Source: Roseovarius mucosus (GTDB lineage: Bacteria; Pseudomonadota; Alphaproteobacteria; Rhodobacterales; Rhodobacteraceae). From it: a stretch of 64,000 bases of DNA. The translations under genes were made by a program, and so were the position numbers. The notes under the pieces are model-generated. The model searched no databases. It had not been told where the DNA came from and saw only the letters and a list, made by a program, of their open reading frames with translations. Shown in pieces: positions 33,127 to 40,707 of this stretch (the stretch's first letter is position 1; the number at the start of each line of letters is the position of its first letter). The DNA is taken from assembly GCF_002080415.1 (NCBI RefSeq), contig NZ_CP020474.1, positions 3,237,501-3,301,500 of the forward strand, written 5' to 3'.

Positions 33127-33633
33127 TTAACGGCTGGGGTCTCGGTCTATTCCCACGGATTTTGCAAGCGCTAAGCGCGCCCGACTGAGGCGGCTCATCA
33201 CGGTGCCTTGGGGAATGTCGAGAGTGGCGGCGGTTTCGGCATAGCTGAGCCCTTCGATGCAGACGAGGTGCAAGACCTGCCGCTGGTCGTTGGGCAATTC
33301 CTCCATCGCGCGACGCACGGCGTTCAGGGTCAGGCGATCATCGGTTTGGGCGGCGCTGTCCAAGGGATCGGGCTGGGGGCTTTCGTGGATGTCCACCACC
33401 TCACCACGGGTGGCATCGCGGCGCAGCGTGTCGATCCAGGCATTGCGCAGGATGCGAAAGAGCCAGGGTTGCAATTGGGTCGCGGGGTCAAACCGGTCGC
33501 GGGCGCGAAACGCCCGTTCGGCGGTGATCTGCACCAGATCATCGGCCAGATCGCCCCGACGGCAGAGCGAGAGGGCAAAGCGTTTGAGGGCAGGCAGCAA
33601 GGCCACGACATCCTCGGTAAACTTGTCTGGCAT
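33127..33633 (-). CDS. ECF-type RNA polymerase sigma factor
   Basis: A 168-residue sigma-70-family factor. Region 2 (10-80) has RFALSLCRRGDLADDLVQITAERAFRARDRF and LQPWLFRILRNAWIDTLRR; region 4 (105-155) has LPNDQRQVLHLVCIEGLSYAETAATLDIPQGTVMSRLSRARLAL. Length is typical of extracytoplasmic-function factors. It is co-transcribed with the anti-sigma gene and divergent from the protease gene; the space between contains two palindromes and probably an autoregulated promoter. Confidence 0.93.
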   Translation of the reverse strand: MPDKFTEDVVALLPALKRFALSLCRRGDLADDLVQITAERAFRARDRFDPATQLQPWLFRILRNAWIDTLRRDATRGEVVDIHESPQPDPLDSAAQTDDRLTLNAVRRAMEELPNDQRQVLHLVCIEGLSYAETAATLDIPQGTVMSRLSRARLALAKSVGIDRDPSR

Positions 33634-33674
33634 TGCGGCGCGGCCTTTGAAACGGGGGCGGGAATAAAACCGGG

Positions 33675-33704
33675 GTTACAGCGTTTTGTGTAACATGGCA
33701 TGTT
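33675..33704. promoter_or_regulatory. Two overlapping palindromes between the ECF sigma and protease genes
   Basis: GTTACA (33675-33680) and TGTAAC (33689-33694) are separated by eight bases; AACATG-G-CATGTT (33692-33704) overlaps the second arm. Their position, 42 bases upstream of the sigma start and 29 before the protease start, fits promoter elements or an operator that serves both directions. No match to a specific known ECF promoter is claimed. Confidence 0.5.
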
Positions 33705-33732
33705 GAGGCAAGGCGACAAGAGGGGAAATTCC

Positions 33733-35244
33733 GTGCGCGTGTTACGAGCGATACTGGTCTGGGTTCTGATCCTTGGGCTTGTGCCTCTTGGACCTTGGCC
33801 TGAGGGGGGCTTTTCTGCTTCGATGGCTTGGGCCGATGACGGCGACGGCGGTGATGGTGATGGTGACGGCGACGGCGACGGGGATGATGGGGATGACGGG
33901 AGCAGCAGCAGTAGCAGCAGCAGTAGCAGCAGCAGTGGCAGCCGAAGCGGTGGCAAGTCTGGCGGGATTGGAACGGGTGAGACCACGCTTCGCGACTATC
34001 GCCGCAATCTGCGTGCGCTCTTTCGGGGCGCGTTGCCAGAACCTGCGCGGCAGGCCGCCCGCGCCCAAGCCCCCCGTGCAGCGCCACGCCCAACCGAAGC
34101 CCCCAACGAAATCATTGCGCGCGGGCTGAATGATGTGGATGCCGCCGCTTTGGTGGCGCAGGGCTATGGCATTATCGACCGCATTGATCTGGTTAGCCTT
34201 GGTGTGAACATCCAACGCCTTTCGGTGCCAGAGGGCACCACGCTGGACGAGGCGCGGGCGGCGGTGCAGGCGTTGCCCACCGGCGAGACGGCGGATTTCA
34301 ACCATTATTACCGGGTCGAAGCCGAGGAAAGCCGCGCGCCGGATGAGGAGACCAGTGATCCCCTGCCTTGTGAGGGGCTGCATTGTCCGGCGCGGGCCCT
34401 GATTGACTGGCCCAACCCTCTGGGGCCGCAGGGATGCGGTGCGCCGGTGACGATCGGGATGATCGACACCGGGATCAACACCGATCACAGCGCGCTTACG
34501 GGCGCGCAGGTGGCACTGACGCGGGTGGCCCCTGAGGATTACAACGCCTCGAGTGCCATTCATGGCACGGCGGTGGCGGCGCTGCTGGTGGGCGATCCGG
34601 CCTCCCGTGCGCCGGGGCTCTTGCCGGGAGTTCCGCTGGTGGCGGTGGATGCGTTTCACAAGGAGTCGGGGGATGAGCGCGCCGATGCCTTTACGCTGGT
34701 ACGGGGCCTTGATCAGCTGGTCGGGGCCGGGGCGACGGTGATCAACCTCAGCCTTGCGGGGCCGCCCAACAGCGTCTTGCAAGAGACGTTGGCAGCGCTT
34801 GAGGCGGCGCAGACTGTCGTTGTGGTGGCAGCGGCGGGGAATGGCGGGCCAAACGCGCCGCCCGCCTATCCCGCCGCCTATGACAGCGTGATTGCCGTGA
34901 CAGCGGTGGACAAGGCCGGGGGGATCTATCGCCGCGCCGGGCGGGGGCCGCATGTGGATCTGGCGGCACCGGGGGTCGAGGTCTGGACTGCGGCCTCGGT
35001 TCAGGGGGCGCGGTGGAAAACCGGCACCTCTTTTGCGGTGCCTTATGTGACGGCGGCGGTGGCGCTCTGGCAACAGGGCAATCCGGGGATGACCCCGGCA
35101 GAGCTGCGCGCGGCGCTTAGCCAGAGCGCCGCCGATCTGGGCGCGCCGGGCGTGGATGACATCTTTGGCCATGGGTTGCTGGATCTGGGTGGGCGTTGCC
35201 CGGTGCTGGGAGACGCGGCAATCTTGCCGGTTCTGGCCGACTAG
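33733..35244 (+). CDS. Exported S8 (subtilisin-like) serine peptidase with Asp-Gly and poly-Ser tract
   Basis: A 503-residue secreted protease. I chose GTG at 33733 since AGGGGA lies seven bases upstream and the signal peptide (RVLRAILVWVLILGLVPLG..., cut near AWA, 32-34) then starts properly; an ATG at 33700 is less likely. The mature protein begins with an Asp/Gly repeat (35-56) and 12 serines (57-68), then a pro-domain-like segment to about 200. The catalytic triad is Asp245 (IDTGINTDHS), His277 (IHGTAVAALL) and Ser433 (TGTSFAVPYVTAAVALW), with the oxyanion Asn in AAAGNGG. It may be a target of the divergent ECF sigma factor. Confidence 0.9.
   Translation: MRVLRAILVWVLILGLVPLGPWPEGGFSASMAWADDGDGGDGDGDGDGDGDDGDDGSSSSSSSSSSSSGSRSGGKSGGIGTGETTLRDYRRNLRALFRGALPEPARQAARAQAPRAAPRPTEAPNEIIARGLNDVDAAALVAQGYGIIDRIDLVSLGVNIQRLSVPEGTTLDEARAAVQALPTGETADFNHYYRVEAEESRAPDEETSDPLPCEGLHCPARALIDWPNPLGPQGCGAPVTIGMIDTGINTDHSALTGAQVALTRVAPEDYNASSAIHGTAVAALLVGDPASRAPGLLPGVPLVAVDAFHKESGDERADAFTLVRGLDQLVGAGATVINLSLAGPPNSVLQETLAALEAAQTVVVVAAAGNGGPNAPPAYPAAYDSVIAVTAVDKAGGIYRRAGRGPHVDLAAPGVEVWTAASVQGARWKTGTSFAVPYVTAAVALWQQGNPGMTPAELRAALSQSAADLGAPGVDDIFGHGLLDLGGRCPVLGDAAILPVLAD
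33835..33936 (+). repeat. Low-complexity GAC/GGN and AGC/AGT tandem codon tract
   Basis: Bases 33835-33900 encode 22 Asp/Gly residues, and 33901-33936 are 12 serine codons made of three copies of AGC-AGC-AGC-AGT-type units. The tract lies just after the signal peptide of the S8 peptidase. The tandem form makes it prone to length change by slippage, in steps that would keep frame. Confidence 0.85.
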
Positions 35245-35253
35245 GCGCCGTTC

Positions 35254-36576
35254 TCAGCGGTGGCGCTCAAGCAGTGGGCGCAGTGCGACGCGGGCACCCA
35301 ATTTGCTGGCCAAAAGGTAAATGCCGCCGATCTTGCGATGCAGGAACATCGTGGCGGGGGGCGGCACATGCGTCAACTCACGCTCTGAGCCCATGGCCAT
35401 ACCCATGTCGCGCAGGGTGCGGACCAGATCGGAGGCCCCGAAATCAAACGCTGTGCTTTGGCGCAGCGGGGCCATGGCGGTGTTGAACATCTCGAGGATC
35501 AGGGCCTGATGCCGGGGGGCGGTGGCGGCGCTGAAATAGCCGATACGCAGCATGGCCGCGCGGGTGCGTGCGGCATCCTCGTCCAATGCCGCGTTGAGCA
35601 GGGTGCGAAACTCCTCGGTGAGGGCCGGATCAATCGCCATCACCGCCCCGAAATCCAAAAGCACGATCCGTCCCGAGGCGGGATCAAAGCGGTAATTGGC
35701 CAGATTGGGATCGGTCTGCATCAGGCCAAACTCCAACAGTTCACGCAAGGTCAGGTCAATCAACTGTTGCGCCACGTGATCGCGCAGATCTTGGGGCGCA
35801 TCGGTCAGTGCATCTATGGGTTGGCTGTCGACATAGGTCATGGCCAGCACCTCGGGCGTGCTGAGGTCGGGGTGCAGCTCGGGCAGGCGGAATGCATCTG
35901 AGCCAGACAGAAGCGTCTGAAACGCCGTCAGGTGGCGGGCCTCTGCGATATAATCCGCCTCTTGATGCAGTTGCGCCTTGGCCTCGTGCAGCATCGGGGC
36001 AAGGTCCATCTCGCGCGGGATAAGACCCGGAACGCGCAGGAGCGTTGCCAGATTGTCGATATCGCTGTCGATGCTGGCGCGCACGCCGGGATATTGCACC
36101 TTGATGGCCAGATCGCGACCATCGGGCGTTTGGGCGCGGTGGACCTGTCCGATAGAGGCGGCGGCGAAGGGGCGCAAATCAAAGCGCTTGAACCGCCCAT
36201 ACCAGCCTGTGCCCCATGCGGTGTTAAGCACGGATTGCAACTGCTTGGGTGGCATATGCGGGGCCTCGGCCCGCAATGCCGCCATGATTGCGGTCATCTC
36301 GGGCGGCAGCACAAGGCCTGTATCCATCGAGAGCATCTGCCCCAGTTTCATCGCAGCGCCCCGCATCTGACCCAGATCGCGGGTGACGCGGCGGGCCGTG
36401 GCGGGGCTGAGCAAGAGGCCGGGCAGATGCGGGCGCTGGCCCTGCGCCATCTGGCGCAGGCCACCGGCCAGCATATCCCCCATGATGCCGGTGGTCATGC
36501 CACCCAGCCGCAGCATGCGCCCAATGCGGTGGCCGGGCACGGGGGCGGTGCGGGTCTGATTGTTCTGTTCGGTCAT
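35254..36576 (-). CDS. ABC1/AarF-type (UbiB-like) atypical kinase
   Basis: A 440-residue member of the ABC1 kinase family. The family marks are KLGQMLSM near residue 77 (KxGQ motif), PFAAASIGQVHRAQ near 137 (Ala-rich loop replacing the Gly-rich loop), AIKVQYPGV, and FGLMQTDPNLANY with VLLDFGAVMAI (catalytic and metal-binding region). No C-terminal membrane helices as in E. coli UbiB are obvious. Members support ubiquinone biosynthesis or lipid handling; which applies here is unclear. It converges with the protease gene. Confidence 0.9.
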   Translation of the reverse strand: MTEQNNQTRTAPVPGHRIGRMLRLGGMTTGIMGDMLAGGLRQMAQGQRPHLPGLLLSPATARRVTRDLGQMRGAAMKLGQMLSMDTGLVLPPEMTAIMAALRAEAPHMPPKQLQSVLNTAWGTGWYGRFKRFDLRPFAAASIGQVHRAQTPDGRDLAIKVQYPGVRASIDSDIDNLATLLRVPGLIPREMDLAPMLHEAKAQLHQEADYIAEARHLTAFQTLLSGSDAFRLPELHPDLSTPEVLAMTYVDSQPIDALTDAPQDLRDHVAQQLIDLTLRELLEFGLMQTDPNLANYRFDPASGRIVLLDFGAVMAIDPALTEEFRTLLNAALDEDAARTRAAMLRIGYFSAATAPRHQALILEMFNTAMAPLRQSTAFDFGASDLVRTLRDMGMAMGSERELTHVPPPATMFLHRKIGGIYLLASKLGARVALRPLLERHR

Positions 36577-36640
36577 GCCGCCTGCCTCTGCTCAGCCTTG
36601 GTGAGGGGCTAGATGGGGCGGGCGCGCGCGATTGCCAGCC

Positions 36641-37666
36641 TTAGGCCGTGGCACCGGGTACAAGGCGAAAGTCAATTTGCGTGATCCGGGGCGGGGCCTC
36701 GCCCTTGAGGCGGCGCAGGATGTGGTCGGCGGCGACATAGCCGATATGTTCGCGGTTCGAGGCGATGGTGGTCAGCGGCGTGGGCAATGCCTGCCCGATA
36801 CTCAGCCCGTTGAACCCGGCCAAGGCGATGTCATGGGGCAGCGCGAGACCGGCGGTTTGACAATGAAAGACCCCACCGACAGCCATGTCGTCATTGGAAA
36901 AAAAGACCGCATCGGGGGCTGCCTTGCTCTGGCTGAGCAACCGGGCCAGCCCTTCTCGTCCCAAGGGCACAGAGGAGGGACCATCGAGGATAAGCGTGTC
37001 GGATAGGGTGAGGCCCGCGTCGCTTAGCGCATCCTTGAAGCCGTCCAGCCGGGCAAGGGCGCGGAAATCTGTGGCGATGTCATGGCCGATATAGGCCATC
37101 CGGCGATACCCGCGCCCGATCAGGTAATGCGCCATGGTTCGGCCTGCGGCGCGGTGCGAAAAGCCCACGGCCAGATCGGCGGGGTCTGGGTCTGTATCCA
37201 TCACCTCGACCACGGGCAGTTCGGCGGCACGCAAGAGTGCGCGCGTGGCCGCGTTGCCAGAGGTGGGCGCAAGAACGAGGCCTGCTGGTCGCCATGACAA
37301 AAGATCGCGCAGCAGGTGTTCTTCGCGGCTGGCGTCGTAATGCGAAATGCCCAAGATCGGATGATAGCCATCATCCTCAAGCCGACGCTCCAGCCCTTTG
37401 AGCACATCGGCAAAGACGATGTTGGAGAGCGAGGGCAGGACCACCGCGATCTGGCGCGACGCCCCGCCCGCGAGCGTTCCGGCAAGGCGGTTTGGCATGT
37501 AGTTTAGGGCCTGTGCGGCGCGCTCGACCTTTTGGCGGGTGGATTTGGCCACGGCGCTGCCGCCCCGCAAGGCGCGGCTGGCGGTGATCTCGCTGACGCC
37601 TGCGGCCTTGGCCACCTGAGAGAGGGTGGGCCGACGGATAGGGGGTTCGGGCGCGTTCGGGTCCAT
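36641..37666 (-). CDS. LacI family regulator, probable repressor of the erythronate/threonate operon
   Basis: A 341-residue repressor. The helix-turn-helix is PTLSQVAKAAGVSEITASRALRGG (13-36), with the hinge helix ALNYMPNRLAGTLAGG. The rest is the periplasmic-binding-protein-type effector domain (VVLPSLSNIVFADVLKGLE, AVFFSNDDMAVGG, IALAGFNGLSIG), closest in feel to GntR-type gluconate repressors. A palindrome matching GntR/LacI operators lies just upstream and a near-identical one precedes divergent denD, so it most likely represses both. The inducer would be a four-carbon sugar acid or an intermediate. Confidence 0.9.
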   Translation of the reverse strand: MDPNAPEPPIRRPTLSQVAKAAGVSEITASRALRGGSAVAKSTRQKVERAAQALNYMPNRLAGTLAGGASRQIAVVLPSLSNIVFADVLKGLERRLEDDGYHPILGISHYDASREEHLLRDLLSWRPAGLVLAPTSGNAATRALLRAAELPVVEVMDTDPDPADLAVGFSHRAAGRTMAHYLIGRGYRRMAYIGHDIATDFRALARLDGFKDALSDAGLTLSDTLILDGPSSVPLGREGLARLLSQSKAAPDAVFFSNDDMAVGGVFHCQTAGLALPHDIALAGFNGLSIGQALPTPLTTIASNREHIGYVAADHILRRLKGEAPPRITQIDFRLVPGATA

Positions 37667-37684
37667 ATCCCCAGATTGCGCAAA

Positions 37685-37700
37685 ATGACGGCGCTGTCAT
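37685..37700. promoter_or_regulatory. LacI-family operator upstream of its regulator gene
   Basis: ATGACGGCGCTGTCAT, a 16-base palindrome with one mismatched pair around the central GCGC, starts 19 bases upstream of the LacI start codon. It shares the TGACrGCGCTGTCA core with the site before denD, which fits autorepression. Confidence 0.75.
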
Positions 37701-38088
37701 TGAGAATCTGTAGCAGAGGAATGATTTTTGGGGCTGGTGGCACCTGATGTTTGAGACTGAGAGGAATGGCGGGGCAGGTTCTGTTCGGGCAGAAATAGAC
37801 CTTGACCCCAAGCGATGAACCGCGCGGTGATCGTCCGTTGCATAGGCGCTGTAATTTGACGGGCGGGCATTTCGTTTCTGAAAATATATGATAATTATCA
37901 ATGTTTTGATTTGAAGTAACAGTGCCCGTCCGAGGGGACAGGCGGGTGCTGCGCGGCGGTGACCGCGGCGCTTTGAGGCCGCACCTTGGGGATAGGGGCC
38001 AAGGTGCCTGTCAGGCCGGATCGCTGTCGTTTGTAAATTGGCGCGCGCGCCGATCTTGCGGCAATGAGGCGGTGGGTTAGAACCATGT

Positions 38089-38102
38089 TGACAGCGCTGT
38101 CA
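38089..38102. promoter_or_regulatory. LacI-family operator upstream of denD
   Basis: TGACAGCGCTGTCA is a perfect 14-base palindrome with the central CG pair typical of LacI-family sites. It lies 36 bases before the denD start codon, so a bound repressor would block transcription of the operon. The rest of the 471-base gap (37667-38137) has an AT-rich patch near 37877-37920 and no gene. Confidence 0.8.
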
Positions 38103-38137
38103 TAACTTGGTTCAGTCTGGGTCGAGGGGGATTTGGC

Positions 38138-39121
38138 GTGCGTATTCTGATTACCGGAGCGGCGGGATTTATCGGTCAGCGCGTTGTTCGCGCGCTCTCT
38201 GAGCGTGACAGCCTGATCGTGGACGGACAGGACCGCCGGATCGCGGCCATCTTGGCCACCGATATTGCCGAGGCTCCGTTGGCTGATCTGGCGCAGTCCT
38301 GCCGACGGGTGCATGCGGTGCCCGGCCCCTTGGGCAGTGCCGACGTGCTGGCGCGGATTGTCGAGGATGCGCCCGAACTGGTGATCCATCTGGCCGGTGT
38401 CGTCTCGGGGCAGGCAGAAGAGGATTACGCGCTGGGCATGGCCGTTAACCTGCAATCCACGATTGCCCTGATCGACGCCTGCCGTAGCCTGCGCAAGCCG
38501 CCGGTCTTTGTCTTTTCCTCGTCGGTCGCGGTGTTTTCCTGCGCCGACAATGACACGATTTCAGAAGAGACCTTGCCTGCGCCGCTGTCTTCTTATGGCA
38601 CGCAAAAGCTGATGGGCGAGTTGCTGGTGCGCGATGCCAGCCGCAAGGGATTTATCAAAGGCCGCGCGCTGCGCTATCCGACCATCGCGGTGCGGGCGGG
38701 CAAGCCCAACCGCGCCGCATCAGGCTTTGCCAGCGGGATCATCCGCGAGCCGTTGGCCGGTGTTGCGGCCGAGTTGCCGGTGGGGCGCGGATTGCGGATG
38801 CATCTGGCCTCGCCTGCCAAGGCGCTTGACTATACGCTGACCGCCATTGGGCTGGCGCAAGCCGATCTGGGGCTGGAGACCACCGTCACCTTGCCGGGGA
38901 TTTCGGTGACAGTTGGCGCGATGCTGGAAACGCTAGAGGCCGTGGCGGGCGCAGAGGTGGCGGCGCGGGTGACAGAGCAGCCCGATGCCGCGATCGAGCG
39001 GATCGTGAGCACATGGCCGGGGCAGATCATGACGCCACGCGCCGAGGCGCTGGGATTTGCACCCAACCGGGATTTTGCCGAGATTGTTCGCGAATATATG
39101 GATAGTCTGACAACAGGCTAA
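38138..39121 (+). CDS. denD: D-erythronate dehydrogenase
   Basis: A 327-residue SDR/epimerase-fold oxidoreductase that oxidises D-erythronate to 2-oxo-D-erythronate with NAD. The GTG start follows GAGGGGGA. TGAAGFIGQRVVRAL (7-21) is the NAD loop; VFSSSVAVFS holds the catalytic Ser, and SSYGTQKLMGE the Tyr-x3-Lys pair. Later text (LRYPTIAVRAGKPNRAASGFASGIIREPL) is characteristic of DenD. The call is strengthened by the neighbours ltnD, otnK, otnC and otnI, the known set for four-carbon acid sugars. Confidence 0.9.
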   Translation: MRILITGAAGFIGQRVVRALSERDSLIVDGQDRRIAAILATDIAEAPLADLAQSCRRVHAVPGPLGSADVLARIVEDAPELVIHLAGVVSGQAEEDYALGMAVNLQSTIALIDACRSLRKPPVFVFSSSVAVFSCADNDTISEETLPAPLSSYGTQKLMGELLVRDASRKGFIKGRALRYPTIAVRAGKPNRAASGFASGIIREPLAGVAAELPVGRGLRMHLASPAKALDYTLTAIGLAQADLGLETTVTLPGISVTVGAMLETLEAVAGAEVAARVTEQPDAAIERIVSTWPGQIMTPRAEALGFAPNRDFAEIVREYMDSLTTG

Positions 39122-39177
39122 CGGGGTGCGGGAGGCCCCGGTGGACTGAACCAACGAAAACAAAGGAGGAGGATCAC

Positions 39178-40146
39178 ATGAAACATTTTGCACTCGGAGC
39201 GTTTGCCGCGCTGGGTTTGGCCACGGCGGCAGAGGCGCAACAGAATATCGTGGTGGGGCATGCGCTCTCGCCCACGTCGCATTACGGGGTGGGGGCGCAG
39301 GCCTTTATCGACACGCTGACCGAATTGTCGGGCGGTGCCTTTACCGGCGAGCAGGCCCCCGCCGGGCAGTTGGGCGGCGAGCGGGATATGATCGAAGGCT
39401 TGCAGATCGGCTCGCTGGATGTGGTCATCACGTCGACCGGCCCTCTGGGGAATTTCGTGCCGCAGGTCTATGCGCTCGATCTGCCGTTCCTGTTTCGCGA
39501 CTATGACCATGCCCGCACTGTGCTGGATGGCGAGATCGGGCAGGAATTGCTGGATGAGATCAGCAAGAATAATCTGGTGGCGCTGGCCTGGTCCGAGAAC
39601 GGGTTTCGCCATGTGACCAACTCGCAGCGCGCCGTGCGCACGCCAGAGGATCTGGCGGGGCTCAAGCTGCGCACGATGGAGAACAAGGTGCATATGGCGG
39701 CGTTCGAAGGTATGGGCGCGGCCCCCACGCCGATGGCCTTCCCCGAGCTGTTTTCGGCCCTGCAACAAGGTGTGGTCGACGGGCAGGAAAACCCGGTCAC
39801 GGTGATCACGGCGTCGAAATTCTGGGAGGTGCAGAAATATGTCTCGCTCACCGGGCATGTCTATTCGCCTGCCGCTGTTCTGGCCTCGCCGGTTCTGCTG
39901 GACGGTCTGACCGACGAGCAGCGCGGCTGGTTCGATGAGGCGGCCAAGGCCTCGGCAGCGGCGACGCGGGCCGAGGTCAACCGGCTGGAAGAGGCGGGTG
40001 TTGCGCTTTTGCGGGAAAACGGCATGGAGGTGATCACCGATATCGACAAGGCCCCCTTTGCCGCGCTGGCGGAACAGGCCTCGTATTCCGTTTACACGGA
40101 TCAATACGGTGGCGAGATGATCGAACGGATCAAGGCCGTCGAGTGA
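39178..40146 (+). CDS. dctP: TRAP transporter substrate-binding protein (DctP type)
   Basis: A 322-residue periplasmic receptor; signal peptide cut near AEAQ (residues 18-21). The mature part has the DctP pattern: VVGHALSPTSHYGVGAQAFIDTL, LGGERDMIEGLQIGSLDVVITST, the organic-acid-binding Arg segment GLKLRTMENKVH, and ALQQGVVDGQENPVTVI. AAGGAGGAGGATCAC precedes the ATG. By context it should bind D-erythronate and/or L-threonate. A hairpin after the gene probably keeps its transcript more abundant than the two membrane subunits. Confidence 0.92.
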   Translation: MKHFALGAFAALGLATAAEAQQNIVVGHALSPTSHYGVGAQAFIDTLTELSGGAFTGEQAPAGQLGGERDMIEGLQIGSLDVVITSTGPLGNFVPQVYALDLPFLFRDYDHARTVLDGEIGQELLDEISKNNLVALAWSENGFRHVTNSQRAVRTPEDLAGLKLRTMENKVHMAAFEGMGAAPTPMAFPELFSALQQGVVDGQENPVTVITASKFWEVQKYVSLTGHVYSPAAVLASPVLLDGLTDEQRGWFDEAAKASAAATRAEVNRLEEAGVALLRENGMEVITDIDKAPFAALAEQASYSVYTDQYGGEMIERIKAVE

Positions 40147-40165
40147 TCCAAGGCACGAAGCTGAT

Positions 40166-40188
40166 CCCGGTGCGTCCCACGCACCGGG
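40166..40188 (+). terminator. Intercistronic hairpin after dctP
   Basis: CCCGGTGCG (40166-40174) pairs perfectly with CGCACCGGG (40180-40188) around TCCCA. There is no U-run. Such hairpins after binding-protein genes stabilise the upstream message and reduce downstream expression. Confidence 0.7.
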
Positions 40189-40206
40189 GCGGACGGAAGG
40201 GCGCGC

Positions 40207-40707
40207 ATGACGTTGTTTCTGAGATTTGAGGCCATCACCACGCAACTGGCCCTGCGGTTGGCGATTGTCTTTTTGCTGATCGCGGTCGGTCTTGCGCTGT
40301 ATCAGGTGACCACGCGGTTTGTGTTCGGGCACCCGTCGACATGGTCCGAGGTCATCACGCGCTCGGCGATGATCTGGTGCGTGTTTCTGGCCGTGGCCCC
40401 GGCGTTCCGTGAGGGGGCGATGATCGCGGTTGAAATCGTGCAAAAGATCTTGCCGCCCCGTCTGGGCTTTGCGCTTTACCTCGTGTCGATGAGCCTGTCG
40501 GTGGTGTTTTTCTGCATTCTCTTTTGGCAAGGCTGGGCGATGACCGAACGGGTCATGTCGCAAAAGCTGGCGGCGTTGGAAATCTCGATTGCCTGGGTCT
40601 ATGCGGCGCTGCCGGTGGGATCGGTGTTTATCCTCTTGGCCATTCTCGGTTGCATGTTGCGGGCGGTTCAAAAGGGCGCGGTTGCGTTCTCGGCGGATTT
40701 GCAATGA
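40207..40707 (+). CDS. dctQ: TRAP transporter small membrane subunit (DctQ type)
   Basis: A 166-residue membrane protein with four hydrophobic segments (near 15-38, 50-68, 90-112 and 130-152). The motif YQVTTRFVFGHPSTWSEVITRSAMIWCVFLAVAPAFREGAMIAVE is the DctQ consensus. It pairs with DctM in the sodium-driven transporter. GGACGGAAGG lies before the ATG and its stop overlaps dctM (ATGA). Confidence 0.9.
   Translation: MTLFLRFEAITTQLALRLAIVFLLIAVGLALYQVTTRFVFGHPSTWSEVITRSAMIWCVFLAVAPAFREGAMIAVEIVQKILPPRLGFALYLVSMSLSVVFFCILFWQGWAMTERVMSQKLAALEISIAWVYAALPVGSVFILLAILGCMLRAVQKGAVAFSADLQ

Noticed and set aside
33901..33936. Repeated AGC/AGT units as a possible CRISPR or minisatellite
   Set aside because: They are in-frame serine codons of the protease with no spacers.
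33742..35172. 476-codon open frame on the minus strand
   Set aside because: Antisense to the S8 peptidase, which has an intact catalytic triad and signal peptide.
37898..38455. 185-codon minus-strand frame over the denD start and promoter
   Set aside because: It overlaps the denD coding start and the operator, resembles no family and has no ribosome site.
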